Below are positions 21,981-34,262 of a DNA stretch of 64,000 bases, one piece after another. The DNA lies in NCBI GenBank assembly GCA_034440635.1, contig JAOTON010000213.1:1-64000 (forward strand), written 5' to 3'. The first letter of the stretch is position 1; every line of letters begins with the position of its first letter. A model generated the notes under the pieces. It saw nothing but the letters and a program-made list of their open reading frames with translations, did no database searches and was not told the DNA's origin. The position numbers were made by a program, and so were the translations under genes. The stretch comes from Lepas anatifera (taxonomy: Eukaryota; Arthropoda; Thecostraca; Lepadidae).

Positions 21981-22044
21981 CTATAGGCACTTTGACGATT
22001 CTGGGGACTTCAGCCACCTAGCCCCCCCCTTGTATCCGCCACTG
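21981..22044 (+). mobile_element. 3' fragment of the CAGTGGCGGATCC-type MITE
   Basis: CTATAGG...GACTTCAGCCACCTAGCCCC and then TTGTATCCGCCACTG matches by eye the right half of the MITE at 40005-40151 (CTATAGGAACTTTGG ... GTATCTGCCACTA). The left half is missing, cut at the TAR-B terminus. Confidence 0.55.
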
Positions 22045-23890
22045 CCCTGAATGATAATTTTCATCTTCTGCTCGGTAACTTTTCTGTTCAGCCCCGGTAT
22101 GCCTTGGAGCATCGAAAATAACTCACGTCTCTGAGATATGATTGTGTAGCATCACCTGAATGACGCATTTGCATGCCCTTTATCAGCACTCTTGCATGCC
22201 TATTTTTATTTAAAACAAAACCTTAAACCAAATTTTATCTAAATAAAATGGGCATAGCCATGTTCAGAAAGTTCTGACACAAAAAAACAGGGTACAGTTT
22301 TGATCTGAAACAATTTTTCAGATTCACTACACCCTAGTGTACATACGTGTGTACGAGTGCACAGGCCGGGTGCCCTGGTGCGGCCAGTCTCTGCCCCTGG
22401 CTGTCTAGCGGCGGGCTCTTTATGCGACTCTCTTTTACCTCTTTTACTGCTCTGATATCGTGTTTTTTAGATGCACTTTGAAGATACATACCTACATACC
22501 TACAAAGTCGATCAAACCTAGGTATGTGTGAAATATTTTTTGTGTTTGGGTGTATTAGAAAAAGAAATTAACACCCTGACTTACTTCTGCGTCGATTGCA
22601 CTTCAGAGAGTTGTTCTGTAACAAATACTTTTATTTAACGCTTTCAGCTTGTCTTCGTTTTTTTTGTTCGGGTTCGTTGTTATGGACTCGCGACAAGAAA
22701 CGTCTACCAGCCAGAGGCGATCAAACTCACGGCAGCCTATGTTTACTCCACATTGAACTAGTCTATCATACAGCTCGAAGTACTCATCATCCGGCTTTAG
22801 TTTCTCAGCAACTCTCCTCGCCAGCAAGACTTCTGCCCACACCATCACCATCAACATTGAAAACCTCTGAGCTCTGCGGTAGAATTTAACACCTCTGCAA
22901 GATGCTCAGCAGCTTTCCAAGCAGGGAACTGTCATTTACAGCCAGCGGGCGGACCGTTTTACAAGTCTAATATCTGGCCATTTGGTCATTCTGCCTTCAA
23001 GAATCCATCGGGTCGGTCACTTCCTAGCCACAGCGGGACTTAGAGTCCGAGCGAACTGTGGCGACCCGCCTGTTCCTTCCCCAATGGGGCTTTTAACTAG
23101 ATTACATCATGGATAAAGAAATCCGCATCTCGGCCAGTCCGTATCCAATGTTTCCGCTACCTACCCAATTCGCTTTTCGCCAACTCGCTTACACAGAGTG
23201 ATTATCAATCCCAATGCTGTATATATCCGGGGCGCTATATGACCACGCAGGTTGGACCCCCCTAAACCCAAACAATCAATCGATCTATGAACAAAAATTC
23301 GACTAAATCAATAAGAAATAGTTTGAAGACTGACTTTCGAAAAGCCCCTTGAATTCTGTATCCATATCTTTATCTTTATAGTGATACCAGTAACATAGCT
23401 TACATCAAAATGGCTGCAGAGAGAAAATAAGCTAAATTAAGATCATTCATACTATATCGTTCGTGAACCCAGGCGTTGACAAGCTAATTTTCTACATAAC
23501 TGTGGCTCAGTCATACATGTGGTGCCTGACAGTGTTTTCACGGCATCGCTTATTGTGTGATCATCTAGGACTTTGTCAATATTTTAGCATCTTTATCATA
23601 CAAATTTGGGGTAACGGTGGGATTATTTACAACGTATAAAACATTCGTTAATGACAAATGGGAGCTTATTTTCTGGGATAGAAATAACCCTGTCTTAGAT
23701 TTGAGTCCCCATCCTCATGGCATCCAAATCTATCTCCAGGAACCAAAACTACATTAAGTCCGCCAATCCAACCCAATCCGACCAATGTATAGACTTTGAT
23801 TGAATATACATTCAGATATACTGGATTGAATTGCATGTCTATTAAGATATAAAATCCATGACGTCCTCCTCTATCCACAAGAATGGAGAG
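22045..23890. other. no recognised gene; one weak exon candidate
   Basis: A minus-strand frame at 22603-22857 contains ARRVAEKLKPDDEYFELYD, which has a protein-like composition, and a GTGAGT donor-like word lies in the same strand near 22733. There is no start, acceptor or second exon I can place, so I do not call a gene. The rest is featureless to me. Confidence 0.25.
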
Positions 23891-23897
23891 TCAGACC

Positions 23898-24073
23898 GAG
23901 AGGGGTGAGGGATACTGAAGAATGAGGCTGAGAGGGGTGAGCGAGACTGGAAGAGAAAAACTGAGAGGGGTGAGGGAGAGTGGGAGAGTGAGGCTGAGAG
24001 GGGCGAGGGAGACTGTAAGAGTGAGGCTGAGAGAGGTGAAGGAGAGTGGAACAGTGAGGCTGAGAGGTGTAAT
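23898..24073 (+). repeat. 33-bp minisatellite
   Basis: Six imperfect units start at about 23898, 23930, 23963, 23996, 24029 and 24062, anchored on GAGAGGGGTGAG. The period is 32-33 bp, so on the + strand it encodes an 11-residue repeat of the form LRGVRESGRVR. The minus-strand reading is Ser/Leu/Pro-rich. The open frame through it (23922-24197) is explained by the in-frame period, not by evidence of a gene. Confidence 0.88.
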
Positions 24074-24364
24074 CCACTGCATGTCCGGAGATGGTGATTC
24101 TAGTCGGACACAGCTATGTGGTGGTAGCTTTATGTTCTACCTGGTTATAGAATCTCCTCAGAAGATTTACTGTACCAATACAGAGGTGGTTTCGTAGGTG
24201 GGCCACAAAAGGGGGCTGACATACTGCGCGTGGAGCTTGCACAAGCTAACCCTTTAATTTCTGGAGTGGGTCATAATCCAACCCCCCCTCCCCGCCGTTT
24301 TTTGTGCAGATTATTTAGAGCTTATTCGAATGACAGACACGTCGCTTTGCATACCTATCTGGTG
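24074..24364. other. no feature recognised
   Basis: Short unique stretch between the minisatellite and TAR-A. Confidence 0.4.
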
Positions 24365-25183
24365 TTAACATGCGCATTGAAGGGGGCGGGTACCCGCCCC
24401 TCCTCGGGTTTTTCGGAGACAGCAGAAAAACGGCGGCGCGCAGCGCCGCCGTACTTGGTATACCTTTTCCCTCATCATTTTTGAAACTTCTGTTAAAATT
24501 TTAAGGATAGGTCATCTCAGGTCAGGTCACCAGTACAGGTCAAGCAACCCAACCTCAAAAAAAGTTTAAGATAGCATAAGTTGGAGCAGGGTGAACTTAT
24601 TCAACTGAAACTCATATCACATAATGGGCTCACCGAGTTCTCTAAAATTTGTTCCGGTATTTTTGATATCGAATTACCTAAGGTCAGGTACGAAGCATGA
24701 CGTCTCCATTGGTAATACATGGGAAATATGGTTTTTACTGAATAACTCAGTAAAGGATGGTGATAGAGCGTTTATTTTAGCTTCATTAGACTTGCCTTGG
24801 CTTTGCGGTTCTAATGATATGCATTTTATACAATTTGACCCTGACCTGACCTCAGGTCAGGTCAAATCTTTGATTTGACCTAGCAAGGTCAAATCATATA
24901 TCATTCGATTCGGTTTGCTGCGAGGATTCAAAGAGTTTAAGTCGTTTTGCTCTATCTTTACTTGTTCAGATGTAATGGCCGAAAAACTTAATGTACATGT
25001 TATCCCTATGACGGCATGTTTTGACCTCTGGTGACCTTAAATGTGACCTGACAAAAAATGGGCTACCCAACGCCGTTTACCGTTTTTTGCTACCTACCGT
25101 GGTTCTCGAGATCTTAGGGGGCGGGTACCCGCCCCCCTCGTCAATCCGAACGTGGCTCAGACTCCCGTCAATGCGCGTGTTAA
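24365..25183 (-). mobile_element. TAR-A element, complete
   Basis: TTAA boundaries lie at 24365-24368 and 25180-25183 (819 bp). The ends are TTAACATGCGCATTGA and CCGTCAATGCGCGTGTTAA. The GGTACC-centred palindrome occurs near both ends, and the inverted AGGTCA centre lies near 24845-24870. It sits in sequence not otherwise recognised, so both TTAAs represent a simple insertion. It is one of the best-preserved copies and suits building a consensus. Confidence 0.92.
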
Positions 25184-25868
25184 TCAGCAGCGAAATATTT
25201 GAAACACTTCTAGGCCAATTTTTATTTTAATTCCATAAGTCTATTCTGTTCTTCTAAAGTGAGGCATACTAAGTCAGGAGGTGACTCGCCTTTTAGAAAT
25301 TTTAAATCAAGTTTCTAAGCATCTTTTGAAATTCCTGGGAATAGGTATGCACATATCTTTAACAGGTCGACCATTTTAGCGTCAGGTCAATAACGAAGTC
25401 ACTAGAGCACATGCATCTGAATAGTACGTATGAGGTCTGCCTCCCCTAAATCTCTGTTCATTAAAAAAAACCAATTGTAGCCAAATGGGGAAAATTCAGA
25501 AAATTTCAGCTATCCGGCGAGGAAGGTAATCATAAACTTCAACTCAATGAGTTTTTTTCTTCTAAAGGGGACAATATCTTATCAGCAGTAGGTTGAAGAT
25601 TGACTGGGCCCCGTTAACTCTTTTAGTGAATGACGGGCCATTATGTCCTCCACGATTTTCCTCACACTTTGGTTAAACTTAAACATATATAGTTATCATG
25701 CTTTCTGACCTTTCATAATGATCTATCCTGCAAGAACTTCCCATTACGTCTCCAGGGACATTGTTTGGAGGCCATGTTGGCGATATTTCACCAGCTCTAC
25801 CTCAGCCGGACCCCTCCAAGGACGGCGACTTGCAGGGGGCAATGGATGCAGTGGGACCCCTTGAATTT
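25184..25868. other. no feature recognised
   Basis: AT-rich DNA with no identifiable terminus or frame. Confidence 0.4.
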
Positions 25869-25985
25869 TTAACCCTTGCCATGTTGGCGGGAACGAGCCA
25901 CCTTTGCCCTGGTTGGAGGCTAAAAACCCCCACAATAAAAAACTGAGAGCTAGAAAAAATACAAATGTTAACAAAAGATTTCAAA
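25869..25985 (+). mobile_element. TAR-F 5' fragment
   Basis: TTAA at 25869-25872 leads into CCCTTGCCATGTTGGCGG, then CACCTTTGCCCTGGTTGG and AAACTGAGAGCTAGAAAAAA. This matches the start of the F copy at 17268 (ACAGCCACCTTGCCCTGG ... CTAGAGAGCTAGAAAAAA). It stops within about 120 bp, next to a CTG repeat. Confidence 0.65.
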
Positions 25986-25990
25986 AATTG

Positions 25991-26018
25991 TGCTGCTACT
26001 GCTGCTGCTGCTGCTGGT
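25991..26018 (+). repeat. (CTG)n microsatellite
   Basis: About nine CTG/CTA trinucleotides directly follow the truncated TAR-F fragment. Confidence 0.85.
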
Positions 26019-26284
26019 TGACATTGGTTTATATAACTTGAGCTTTGAGGATTTAGCAATTTTCCATCAATTTTGTTTTGAAAAAAATTATGCAAAGGGC
26101 GCAATTGGAAACTTAGGAGGGCAAATGCGCCCATGGGGTGGCGCACTCAGCATCCAATTGCGTCCGCTAGGGCGCATTTTGCGACAAGTGGAGGAACACG
26201 TTAAAACCATGCCAGCTGTGCTTTGTAAGATAGCGTCATGAATTCTGACCTTCCAAGCTCTGGTGACCATTTGGATTTAAATAT

Positions 26285-26463
26285 GAGGTATGGATGACTT
26301 TGTGGATAGTGCATCTGTTTGCTAAGCCACCGGTCCCGGGGTAAGTCCCGGCGGAGCCTCTGAATAAGTCTATCTGATCCCCCAAATCGGTTTCAACAGG
26401 GTGAGAGTTGGCGACGCCGTAGAACCCTGGCAATTGTTGTCGTTAAATCCCTACAATTATTAG
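26285..26463 (+). repeat. tRNA-derived SINE (39-kb family)
   Basis: A degenerate tRNA head (GATAGTGCATCTG ... GGTCCCGGGG) is followed by the family-specific body CCTCTGAATAAGTCTATCTG, AACAGGGTGAGAGTTGGCGA and the 3' end CCTACAATTATTAG. The body matches the SINE pair at 39200-39594 and the inverted copy at 45370-45505. The box B is mutated. Confidence 0.75.
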
Positions 26464-26739
26464 TGGATTGTAATATACATGCACTGAATACGTTTTCATA
26501 AAGATAATTAAGTGTTCAAAAACATCATACACCATCAAAGGCTGTGCTTTACTTTCATGTTTCATTCTATTTTCTTTTATTCAATTCCAAAAAATAATCG
26601 CGACAAAATCACTAGTGTACAAATATTTCTCGGTAATGAATCTGCCTCGTCAAAATTCTCAATACCAGAGCCAATTTCCTCGAATAAAATTATAATACCT
26701 GCATGACGTATGTTTCCGGGAAGAGTGTTTGCAATATAA

Positions 26740-27018
26740 TTTATTTATTTATTTATTTATTTATTCAAGTAAATCGACGACAGAAAATTATCCAATAACA
26801 GGCAAAGTCGATGTAAGTATAAAGGATAACTATGTACACAGATGAGAGACACACATGTAAAAAGAGGTAAAAACAACAAAATGTGAGTGAAAAAGATGCA
26901 GCTGATGATAAAACTGATGGTAAAAGTGACGGTAATAACAGTTAAACAGTGCGAATATATGCAAGGACATGTTTCCTAAAATCGATAAAAGTCGTTGAAA
27001 AAATCTGCATTTCCCCAC
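26740..27018 (-). mobile_element. possible LINE 3' untranslated region with (TAAA)n tail
   Basis: A pure TTTA repeat at 26740-26765, read on the minus strand, forms a (TAAA)n tail after an AT-rich, frame-poor stretch, as in LINE 3' ends. No coding motif is recognisable upstream, so this is tentative. The repeat itself is certain. Confidence 0.35.
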
Positions 27019-29089
27019 CGCAGAAATGCATTTAACTCCCCTCTACCCGGGGGGCAAAGTGCCAAAAGCTGTCCGGTGTGTTGTAAAAGGTTGTTGCACA
27101 GAAATGAAATCCCTGAATATTCAGGATCATGACCTTGGGTGGACAACCGATACAGCGCCTACTCGTTGTCCGCAGGAGGTGCATTTGTCAAAGGATGCAC
27201 GCGCAAAATCGGCCCTTGCCTCTTGGACTTAAACGGCTTATAACTAAGCTAAAAAGACCGTTGGTGGCAAAAAACATAATTTAATTTTCAAGCTCAAAAT
27301 ACACGGCTTCTACACATGTCGGTTTCCGTATTCTGGTTTGGTCCTATCACGTCATTTTTGGCAAGTGCAGCTCTGCGAAAGGGGTGTACGTCAACACCCC
27401 TTCTGGCTCAAAACCTGTATCTCTGTATGGGTTAAACGAACAGCCGTGAAACATTGCACACATGTCGCTTAACACCTTCAGTATAATTGCTCCAAAAATT
27501 CTTTAGACACCTAGAAGAGTTATTGAGATATGACGTCATGTTTGAGCACGTGAAAATGCACTGTTTTCACGCCAATTGGGGAACTTTGTCCGGAATGTTA
27601 GCTTCTTGCTTCAGTGCTGGTAATAACTGGGTGGATAAGCAAATAGTTTCAAATGGTATCTTCCTGATTGAAATCAACTATTGTTGTTGATATTATATAG
27701 GAAATTGCGCAGTGGGTGTTCTGCCCAATACTTCAGCACGTGCAACATCGCCTGAGGGACATCGTTACACCCCTTTCAGTTAAACTCAAGTAGATTAAAC
27801 TCAGTTCAGTTAACAAACACTAAATTTTGCAGATGTAATGCTGCACATGTTTGATATATTAACACAAAGTTTTGTGAGACTATAATGACTATTGCCAAAG
27901 TCATGGCCATTCATCAAAACACATGTATATGCTTGGTCCTATGCAAAATGTAGCGCACTGCAATACCCTTATTCGCAGTGATATTTGGGAGTAATTTTGT
28001 CCGCCTGTAGTTATTATGTGCCGCATTGCAGTTCCCGTCTGAAAACTGAAGAGGTATGCTGTGCGCCTAAGCATATGTTCCCTGGTTTGAAGGGTAGCGC
28101 AGGGTACCCCCGTGTTTGCCCGGTCTCTTCCATTGTAGCACCAAACCCTAGGAGCTGAGATCAAAAGATCATTACCCACATTTGATCTTCATAGCCCACG
28201 TGCAAAGATATATTACATGCAAATGCCAGACCATGCTTGCTTCTGTCGCTAACTAAGGTGGACTTTGAACTTGTTTTTCCAAAAAAATATTACCAAAAGA
28301 AATAGCGCGGGAAGCTTGCAAATGGCAAATCACTAACAAACACGAGAAAGACGCCAGCGGACAATGCCGACATTGACCATCTCGTCAGTTAGGAAGTGGG
28401 ACGTTAGGCTTAGAAATGCTGAAATATATTATTTTCTAGGTCATCTCCAGTGGGGTTGTTAATGAGGCACCGCAAAAAAGTGAATCCACGTGCACAGGAT
28501 TGATGTATTGTATACAGGTCTTACACGTGTAGCTCGAGGTTAGAATGGATTTGAAGCGATGGAATGGTGTGTTTGCTGGTAGGCTTTGGGTCCTGAAAGA
28601 CATTACATTGCGGGAGCTTATTAAAAATCATGATCTATTATATTTTAGCTGCGTTTTTTTTGTAGAAAGAGTCTTGGAACCAAGATGCATAGCCTTAACA
28701 AATAATGTTTATGTTCTAGCAGCTCTAATGAGCGCAAAAATGCGACGAAAATGTCACTATTACCCGAGAACCGCAAGACAGTTACTCAGCACGCCAGCAA
28801 CAAAGGACTCGCAGTGATTTCAGTACAGAATATGCAGGGCGCATCATTTTCCAAGATAATATTGCAGACAATTTATGCTGAGTTGAATGGGAGATAAGAT
28901 CAAATTTCACAAAGGTTCGCCACGGTGAAGTTTTTCGAACAATCTGCGATGGTGCATTATCAGGAAGTTGTCAGTCAGAGAAATAAGTGGCATCCCTGAT
29001 ATCAGAATCGGTATTTTCACGAAAAAAGCTGTCGTTATGCTGACAGGAAGCGTCTCTCTGATAATAAAAAGCAAGTAGATACGCAAGTA
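27019..29089. other. unannotated; weak frames only
   Basis: Frames at 27901-28179 (minus) and 28545-28817 (plus) of about 90 codons match nothing I know. No element termini, RNA genes or tandem repeats are seen. Confidence 0.35.
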
Positions 29090-29601
29090 AGCTAATCTGA
29101 GCCTCCCGAGTTGATAACGTGATTTCCTGAGCAGCTCTGGGGCCCTCAGCTGAGTCTGAGCTGGGCCCGCCGAGGCTGATGAAGACCCATGAGCTGGTTT
29201 GGGGCTCCTGAGCTAATTAAGTGCTTCCTTACTTGAACTGGTACCCCTGAGCTGGTCGGGACCACTGAGCTAATTCCTTGTCCCCTGAGCTGATAAGGTG
29301 CTCCCTGAGCTTATCTAGGTCCCTGCTCTGGTCTAGGGGATAGGAGCCGATCTGGGCCCCCGAACTGATAGATCGTGTGCCCGCTGAACAGATATGTTGC
29401 CGGCTGAGCTGAAATAATGCACCCTGAGTCGATCTACTGAGCCCTTATTGTGCCTCCTGAACTCATATTATGCCCTCTGAGCTAGTCGGGTGCCCCTGAG
29501 CTAATCAGGTGCCCTTTAAGCTGATCTGAGCCTCCTGGGTTGATAAAATGATATCCTGAGAAGGTCTGGGCTCCTGAGCTGGTATGGAGCTCCTGCGCTG
29601 A
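29090..29601 (+). repeat. degenerate ~20-23-bp tandem repeat (CTGAGCTGAT...)
   Basis: CTGAGCTGAT/CTGAGCTAAT/CTGAGCTGGT recurs every 20-23 bp across about 500 bp, with interspersed GGTGCCCC-like words. Units are diverged, so this is an old minisatellite. It ends directly at the left terminus of a TAR-A. Confidence 0.8.
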
Positions 29602-30449
29602 TTGACACACGCATTGACGGGGGGCGGGTATCCGTCCCCTCGGGTTTTTCGCAGATAGCAGTAAAACGGCGGCGCGTAGCGCCGCCGTGCTTTGGATACC
29701 TTTTCCCTCATCATTTTACAACTTCTGTAAAAATTTTAAGGTTAGGTCATCTCAGGACAGGTCACAAGTAAAGGTCAAGTGACCTGACTTAAAAAAGTTT
29801 AAGATAGCGTAAGTCTGAGCAGGGTGAACTTATCTGATTGAAACTCATATGACATAATGCACCCACCGAGTTCTCTGAAATGTGTTCCGGCATTTTTGAT
29901 ATCGATGACCAAAGGTCAGGTACGAGGCATGACCTCTCCATTGGAAATATATGGGAAAATGGTTTTCACTGTATAACTCAGTAACGGATAGTAATAGAGA
30001 GTTTATTTTAGGTGCAATAGACTCGCCTTGGCTTTGCGGTTCTAATTATAAGCATTTTATATAATTTGACTTTGACCTGACCTCAGGTCAGGTCAAATCC
30101 TTGATTTGACCTAGCAAGGTCAAATTGTATATCATTTGATTCGGCTTGCTGCGGGGATTCATAAAGTTCAAATAGTTTTGCTCTATCTTTGCTTGTTTAG
30201 ATGTAATGACCGAAAAACTTAATTTACATGTTATCCCTATTACGGCATGTTTTGACCTCTCGTGACCTTAAATGTGACCTGACCAAAAAATGGTTCAGAT
30301 ATTTTTCGATGGAGAAGTGGATGGGCTACCTAACACCGTTTACCTTTTTTCGTTACCTACTGTGGTTCTCGAGATCTTAGTGGGGGCCGGGTATCCGCCC
30401 CCCTCGTCAAAGCGAAGGTGGCTCAGACCCCCGTGAATGCTCGTGTTAA
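29602..30449 (-). mobile_element. TAR-A element, complete with one mutated TTAA
   Basis: The left end reads TTGACACACGCATTGACG (TTAA mutated to TTGA). The right end reads CCGTGAATGCTCGTG before TTAA at 30446-30449. Length is 848 bp. The interior is colinear with 24365-25183, including the hairpin at about 29665-29690 and the inverted AGGTCA centre near 30075-30100. The left boundary lies inside the tandem repeat, which may have been its insertion target. Confidence 0.88.
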
Positions 30450-30568
30450 GGATATCATACAGGACGCTTTCACCCTTCCGATTTTTCTGGATAGCGTTCG
30501 GTTCCGGGAACGTCGTAAGTAGGGGTAATCTAAGCTATCGGTGCACCCTAAAACCCCAAATGATGATG

Positions 30569-30606
<38 letters not shown>

Positions 30607-31245
30607 GGGAGGGGAGGAGTCTAATTGGACTCGCTATCGGACGTACGAAACATCTAGTGGGGTTCGGTATGTTTCTTTTTACAGAACCAGAGAAAGGAAT
30701 CAAGATAATTGGACAAGGCATTTGGGTGGTATTGTTTACTTTATTTTTACCAAAATTCAATCAGCGACAGAATGAGTTCCAAAAATAGCTTGAGTCAAGA
30801 CTCCAGAACGTCACTACACTGACATTAGAATAGAATACGGATATCAAAATAAAAATAAGGACATCACTATAAGCTTCATCAGAAAACATCAATACAAGTG
30901 TTTTGCAAAATACATCGACAAAAATGTATTTTGTACAAAAACATGCATACTTAAAACTCAACACACTCTGACAGTGATACCTTCCCAGACTGTCTCTACA
31001 GGGAGCTGTCTAATGGGTTCACGTGACTGGGCCCTAAACTGAGCGTTAGTGCGGCTAAGTGTCAGCGTGGAGACGTCCTGCCAAGGAGACATTAAAAGCG
31101 CATGGGGACCGACAGAATGGACAAAGCCTCACCGCATTCACTCTCCCTATCGATCCATGCAGAAAAGTTGTCATCATTGTGCGAGTATGTCGAGGTGGTA
31201 CATGCTGTGGAAAACTCGGAAGCCGCCCATGTATGCTCCTGTTTA
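30450..31245. other. (ATG)n microsatellite and otherwise unannotated DNA
   Basis: A run of about 15 ATG/GAT trinucleotides lies at 30560-30606. Overlapping frames at 31049-31303 on both strands are short and unrecognised. Confidence 0.5.
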
Positions 31246-31535
31246 TTAACACGCACTGGAGGGTGGGGGGGATTGGTAGTCTTCCCTGAGATCTAAAAAA
31301 CAAGAGTCGCAGAAAAACACCCGTTTAGGGGTGTTTGGGGTCATGGTAATCTTCATTATAGCCACCTCCCACCGATCTAGACCAGTAGCTTCAAAGTCAA
31401 ACTAGGTCATCAAGGTCAGATTTTGACCGTGATGGGACACTATTGGGAAAATTGGACAAAAATCATAGAAGGAAAGTCACAAATAATTATTTTTACAATT
31501 TTGACGTAAATTTCATTCAGGGTCATTGACCGATT
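31246..31535 (+). mobile_element. TAR-C 5' fragment
   Basis: TTAA at 31246-31249 followed by CACGCACTGGAGGGTGG begins a C copy. It runs through the GTCATGGTAATCTTCAT and AAGGTCAGATTTTGACC regions to CAGGGTCATTGACC, then stops where a TAR-B begins at TTAA 31536. In C this point is followed by TTTAATGTCAC, so B may have entered a C-internal TTAA. The distal part of C is not found after B. Confidence 0.75.
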
Positions 31536-32531
31536 TTAACCGCGCCCCACCGGGGTCCGGCGCCACCTTCGCCCCACCGGGGCCATCGATAGCCCCCTCT
31601 AACTCCGAAAATATGGGCGTTAGCGCAAATCTGCAAAGTGCAATAGAAAGCTCGCGTGAATTCAGTAAGAAATTACTTCGCATGTTTTAGTGCTCAGGTC
31701 AATGGTTTGACCTCCAGAGGTCAAATTAGGTCAAGATCGGCTATTTTCACTCAAATATGCAATGATTAAGCAAACTGGGCATAACTCTTATGTCATTAGA
31801 GCTATTGAGGCCTGGTAAAGTACATTTGATAGCAAATTGCCAGTACTTTTTCCGCTATGTGGAATGTAAAGACCTCCCGCCAGTGGTTTGACCGCCAGAG
31901 GTCACCTCGTGACCTAATATGACCTGAGGTCACGAAAGGTCAAAAAGTGACCTTGCCGTATATCAAATGAAAGCCAGTGACAAGACAAACACGATGGTGT
32001 TTGTTTCACCGCTCTAGCTCAATTAGGTCAAGTTATTGTCAAAATACTGTTTTTGACCTCTGGTGACCTTGGATGACCTTAGAAAAGTCAAAGGGCAAAT
32101 ATGACCCTGGGATCCGTAAGGGTGTCCAAAAACGTTGTTCGAGCAGTCTGAGTATTTGCAATCATTTTTGTGGCTTTTATATCATGAAATAGCTTTTCCC
32201 CATGCTTTTCCAATGGGAGAGGTCGCCTCGTGACCTGACCTCAGGGCACGAAATCGAAAAATCCCGGATATACACCTTGTAGACCCTGGAGGGTCATGAA
32301 GTTGGAAGTTTCAAATCGATCGACTTTGAAATGTAGCTCTTACAGAGCTCTAAAGGTGAAGTAGTGTCCTTGGTTGACCTCGTCTGGTGACCTAACCTTG
32401 GGTGACCCGGGGTAAAAAATTCAGGATGATGGAAAATGATGCAGTGAGAGTGAGCCTCAACCGCGGTGCTGCGCCTCTCGTTTTTCTGCTATCCCGAAAA
32501 CCTTCCATCGATGGCCCCGGTGGGGGGTTAA
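31536..32531 (-). mobile_element. TAR-B element, nearly complete
   Basis: TTAA at 31536-31539 with CCGCGCCCCACCGGGG at the left, and GGTGGGGGGTTAA ending at 32531 on the right (996 bp). It is colinear with the other B copies and retains the intact empty TTAA at 31766-31769 that is occupied in two sister copies. Compared with 21105-21980 it shows many single-base losses between about 32090 and 32530, including a shortened terminal palindrome. That pattern looks like either genuine decay or locally poor sequence quality. Confidence 0.88.
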
Positions 32532-33998
32532 GTTCAAAATGAGGTTTCCTGTTGGATCTATTTTCTAGTCCTAAAGGAATTCCTTCCACCTGGTTGTAGT
32601 GGTAGGGGTCTGATCCAGACTGACAGTGTGGGAGGAATGAGGCCCAAAATCGGGAAAAAACATTTTTTTAATTTAAAAAATCGGGCTTGGGGAGGAGGTG
32701 ACTGCCCCATTTTCCCTCCCCTGGATCTCCCAGTGACAATGGTTGCAGAAATTTGATTGGTCTAATTTCTAAACACCTCCTACTCGTGAAAAATGCCATA
32801 CTAGAGGGCAAGCCGTCATTTCGTGTTGTATGAGATATGTAAGGTGTCACAAAAGTTGTTTTCTTTGACGGTAACACAGTTTAGATACTTGTTTTACATT
32901 TCGTGGCCAAGTTTTGAAAATTTACAGTTTATACTACGTAAACATCGGCTGTAAAATGTAAAACATCGAGCGTAAAAGACATCGCCACTAAAATGTCAGC
33001 GGTTCGTCCTGTTCGGGTAGTAAGTGACCGGGTGTATTTTCTGGTCCAGATCAATGTTTGCGTTTTACAAACTATGAAAAACTTTTTTATGACACCGGTA
33101 ACTGTAAGAAAAGACAACATTTGGTTTTAAACGCCGATATGCACTAAAAATTGTAGTTTCCGCCTCTCAGATCTATGCTAACCATAAACAGTACATTTTG
33201 AAACTTGAATAAAGTGGATCCTTCCACTTAGAAACCGTTATCAAAAATCCCGATGCATGCATGCAGCTCACTACATTATCGCATCAATCCACCAATTATC
33301 GCATCCATCAGAAGCTTCCACCCGAGTGGCACATTCACACCTGAGTCACATCATTCAGGGACTGATGGACACTTCAGCATCAATCGGGGAGGGGAGGGAG
33401 GGTCACGTGTTTCCACCCGCTCAGTTAAGCACCTGATGTGGTAGGCGATGTGGTATTAGGGCTCAACACTTTCCATCGACTTGCTCTTTCACGGTTTACA
33501 GGGTAAATCATGTGCTAACTCGCACATAACAACGAGGTGCCTTTTTCAAAATCATTCGGTACCACTTTGCCGAAATTAGATTCTTGCTGGCATATTTCAA
33601 TACAAATTTTGTCCTTTTAAAATGACTTGTGTTAAAAATTCATGTATGAAACGAAGCGACTTTGGAACCCTCTTGAAAGGAAAAATTCAACGAAGGCAAA
33701 ATTTACGGAACAAAAGTGCATGATTTTGAAGAAATGGGCTGCCAAAGCTGGAGGCATTTGCTCAGACCGCACTCCGAGACATGTGAAGTGGCAAACGACG
33801 TAGAGTGGAGGGCTCGATTCCGAGAGGAGTTAGCATCGATCCACTTCCCTCGTTTGCTGAGCATACTAATAACAGAGCCCGTGCACTTCAGATGTCTTCG
33901 TACAAATATTTGGCACATCCTTTGGCCGCAGAATTATACAGGAGTAGAAACGTTAAACAGGTTATAGCCCTCAATTGATGATGGCCATTTCAGGTCCT
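32532..33998. other. no feature recognised
   Basis: Only short frames occur (for example plus strand 33716-33967, 83 codons, no recognised domain). No repeats are identified. Confidence 0.4.
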
Positions 33999-34262
33999 TA
34001 CCACCCGCACTGGAGAGAGGTCTAGCACTGAAGCGCACTGGAGGGGGCCTGGTAGCCCCCCTAAGATCTAACAAATTTAAGAGACGTAGGAAAACGCCGG
34101 TGCCAGTTGTGGTGAGTGCGGGCTAGGGTGATCTACATCATAGCCAACTTTAATTGACCCAGGTCAATATCTTCAAGGTCAAACGGGGTCATAAAGGTCA
34201 AATCTTCGCCGTACTGGGGACCTGTTGGAAAATGCCGTGATTATGCAGGAAATAGGTGTCAC
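33999..34262 (+). mobile_element. TAR-C 5' fragment
   Basis: It starts TTACCACCCGCACTGGAG (TTAA mutated) and includes the repeated inner terminus GAAGCGCACTGGAGGG and the GGTGATCTACATCAT, TTCAAGGTCAAACGGGGTCA and GTGATTATGCAGGAAA landmarks of C. It stops near 34262. Confidence 0.75.
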
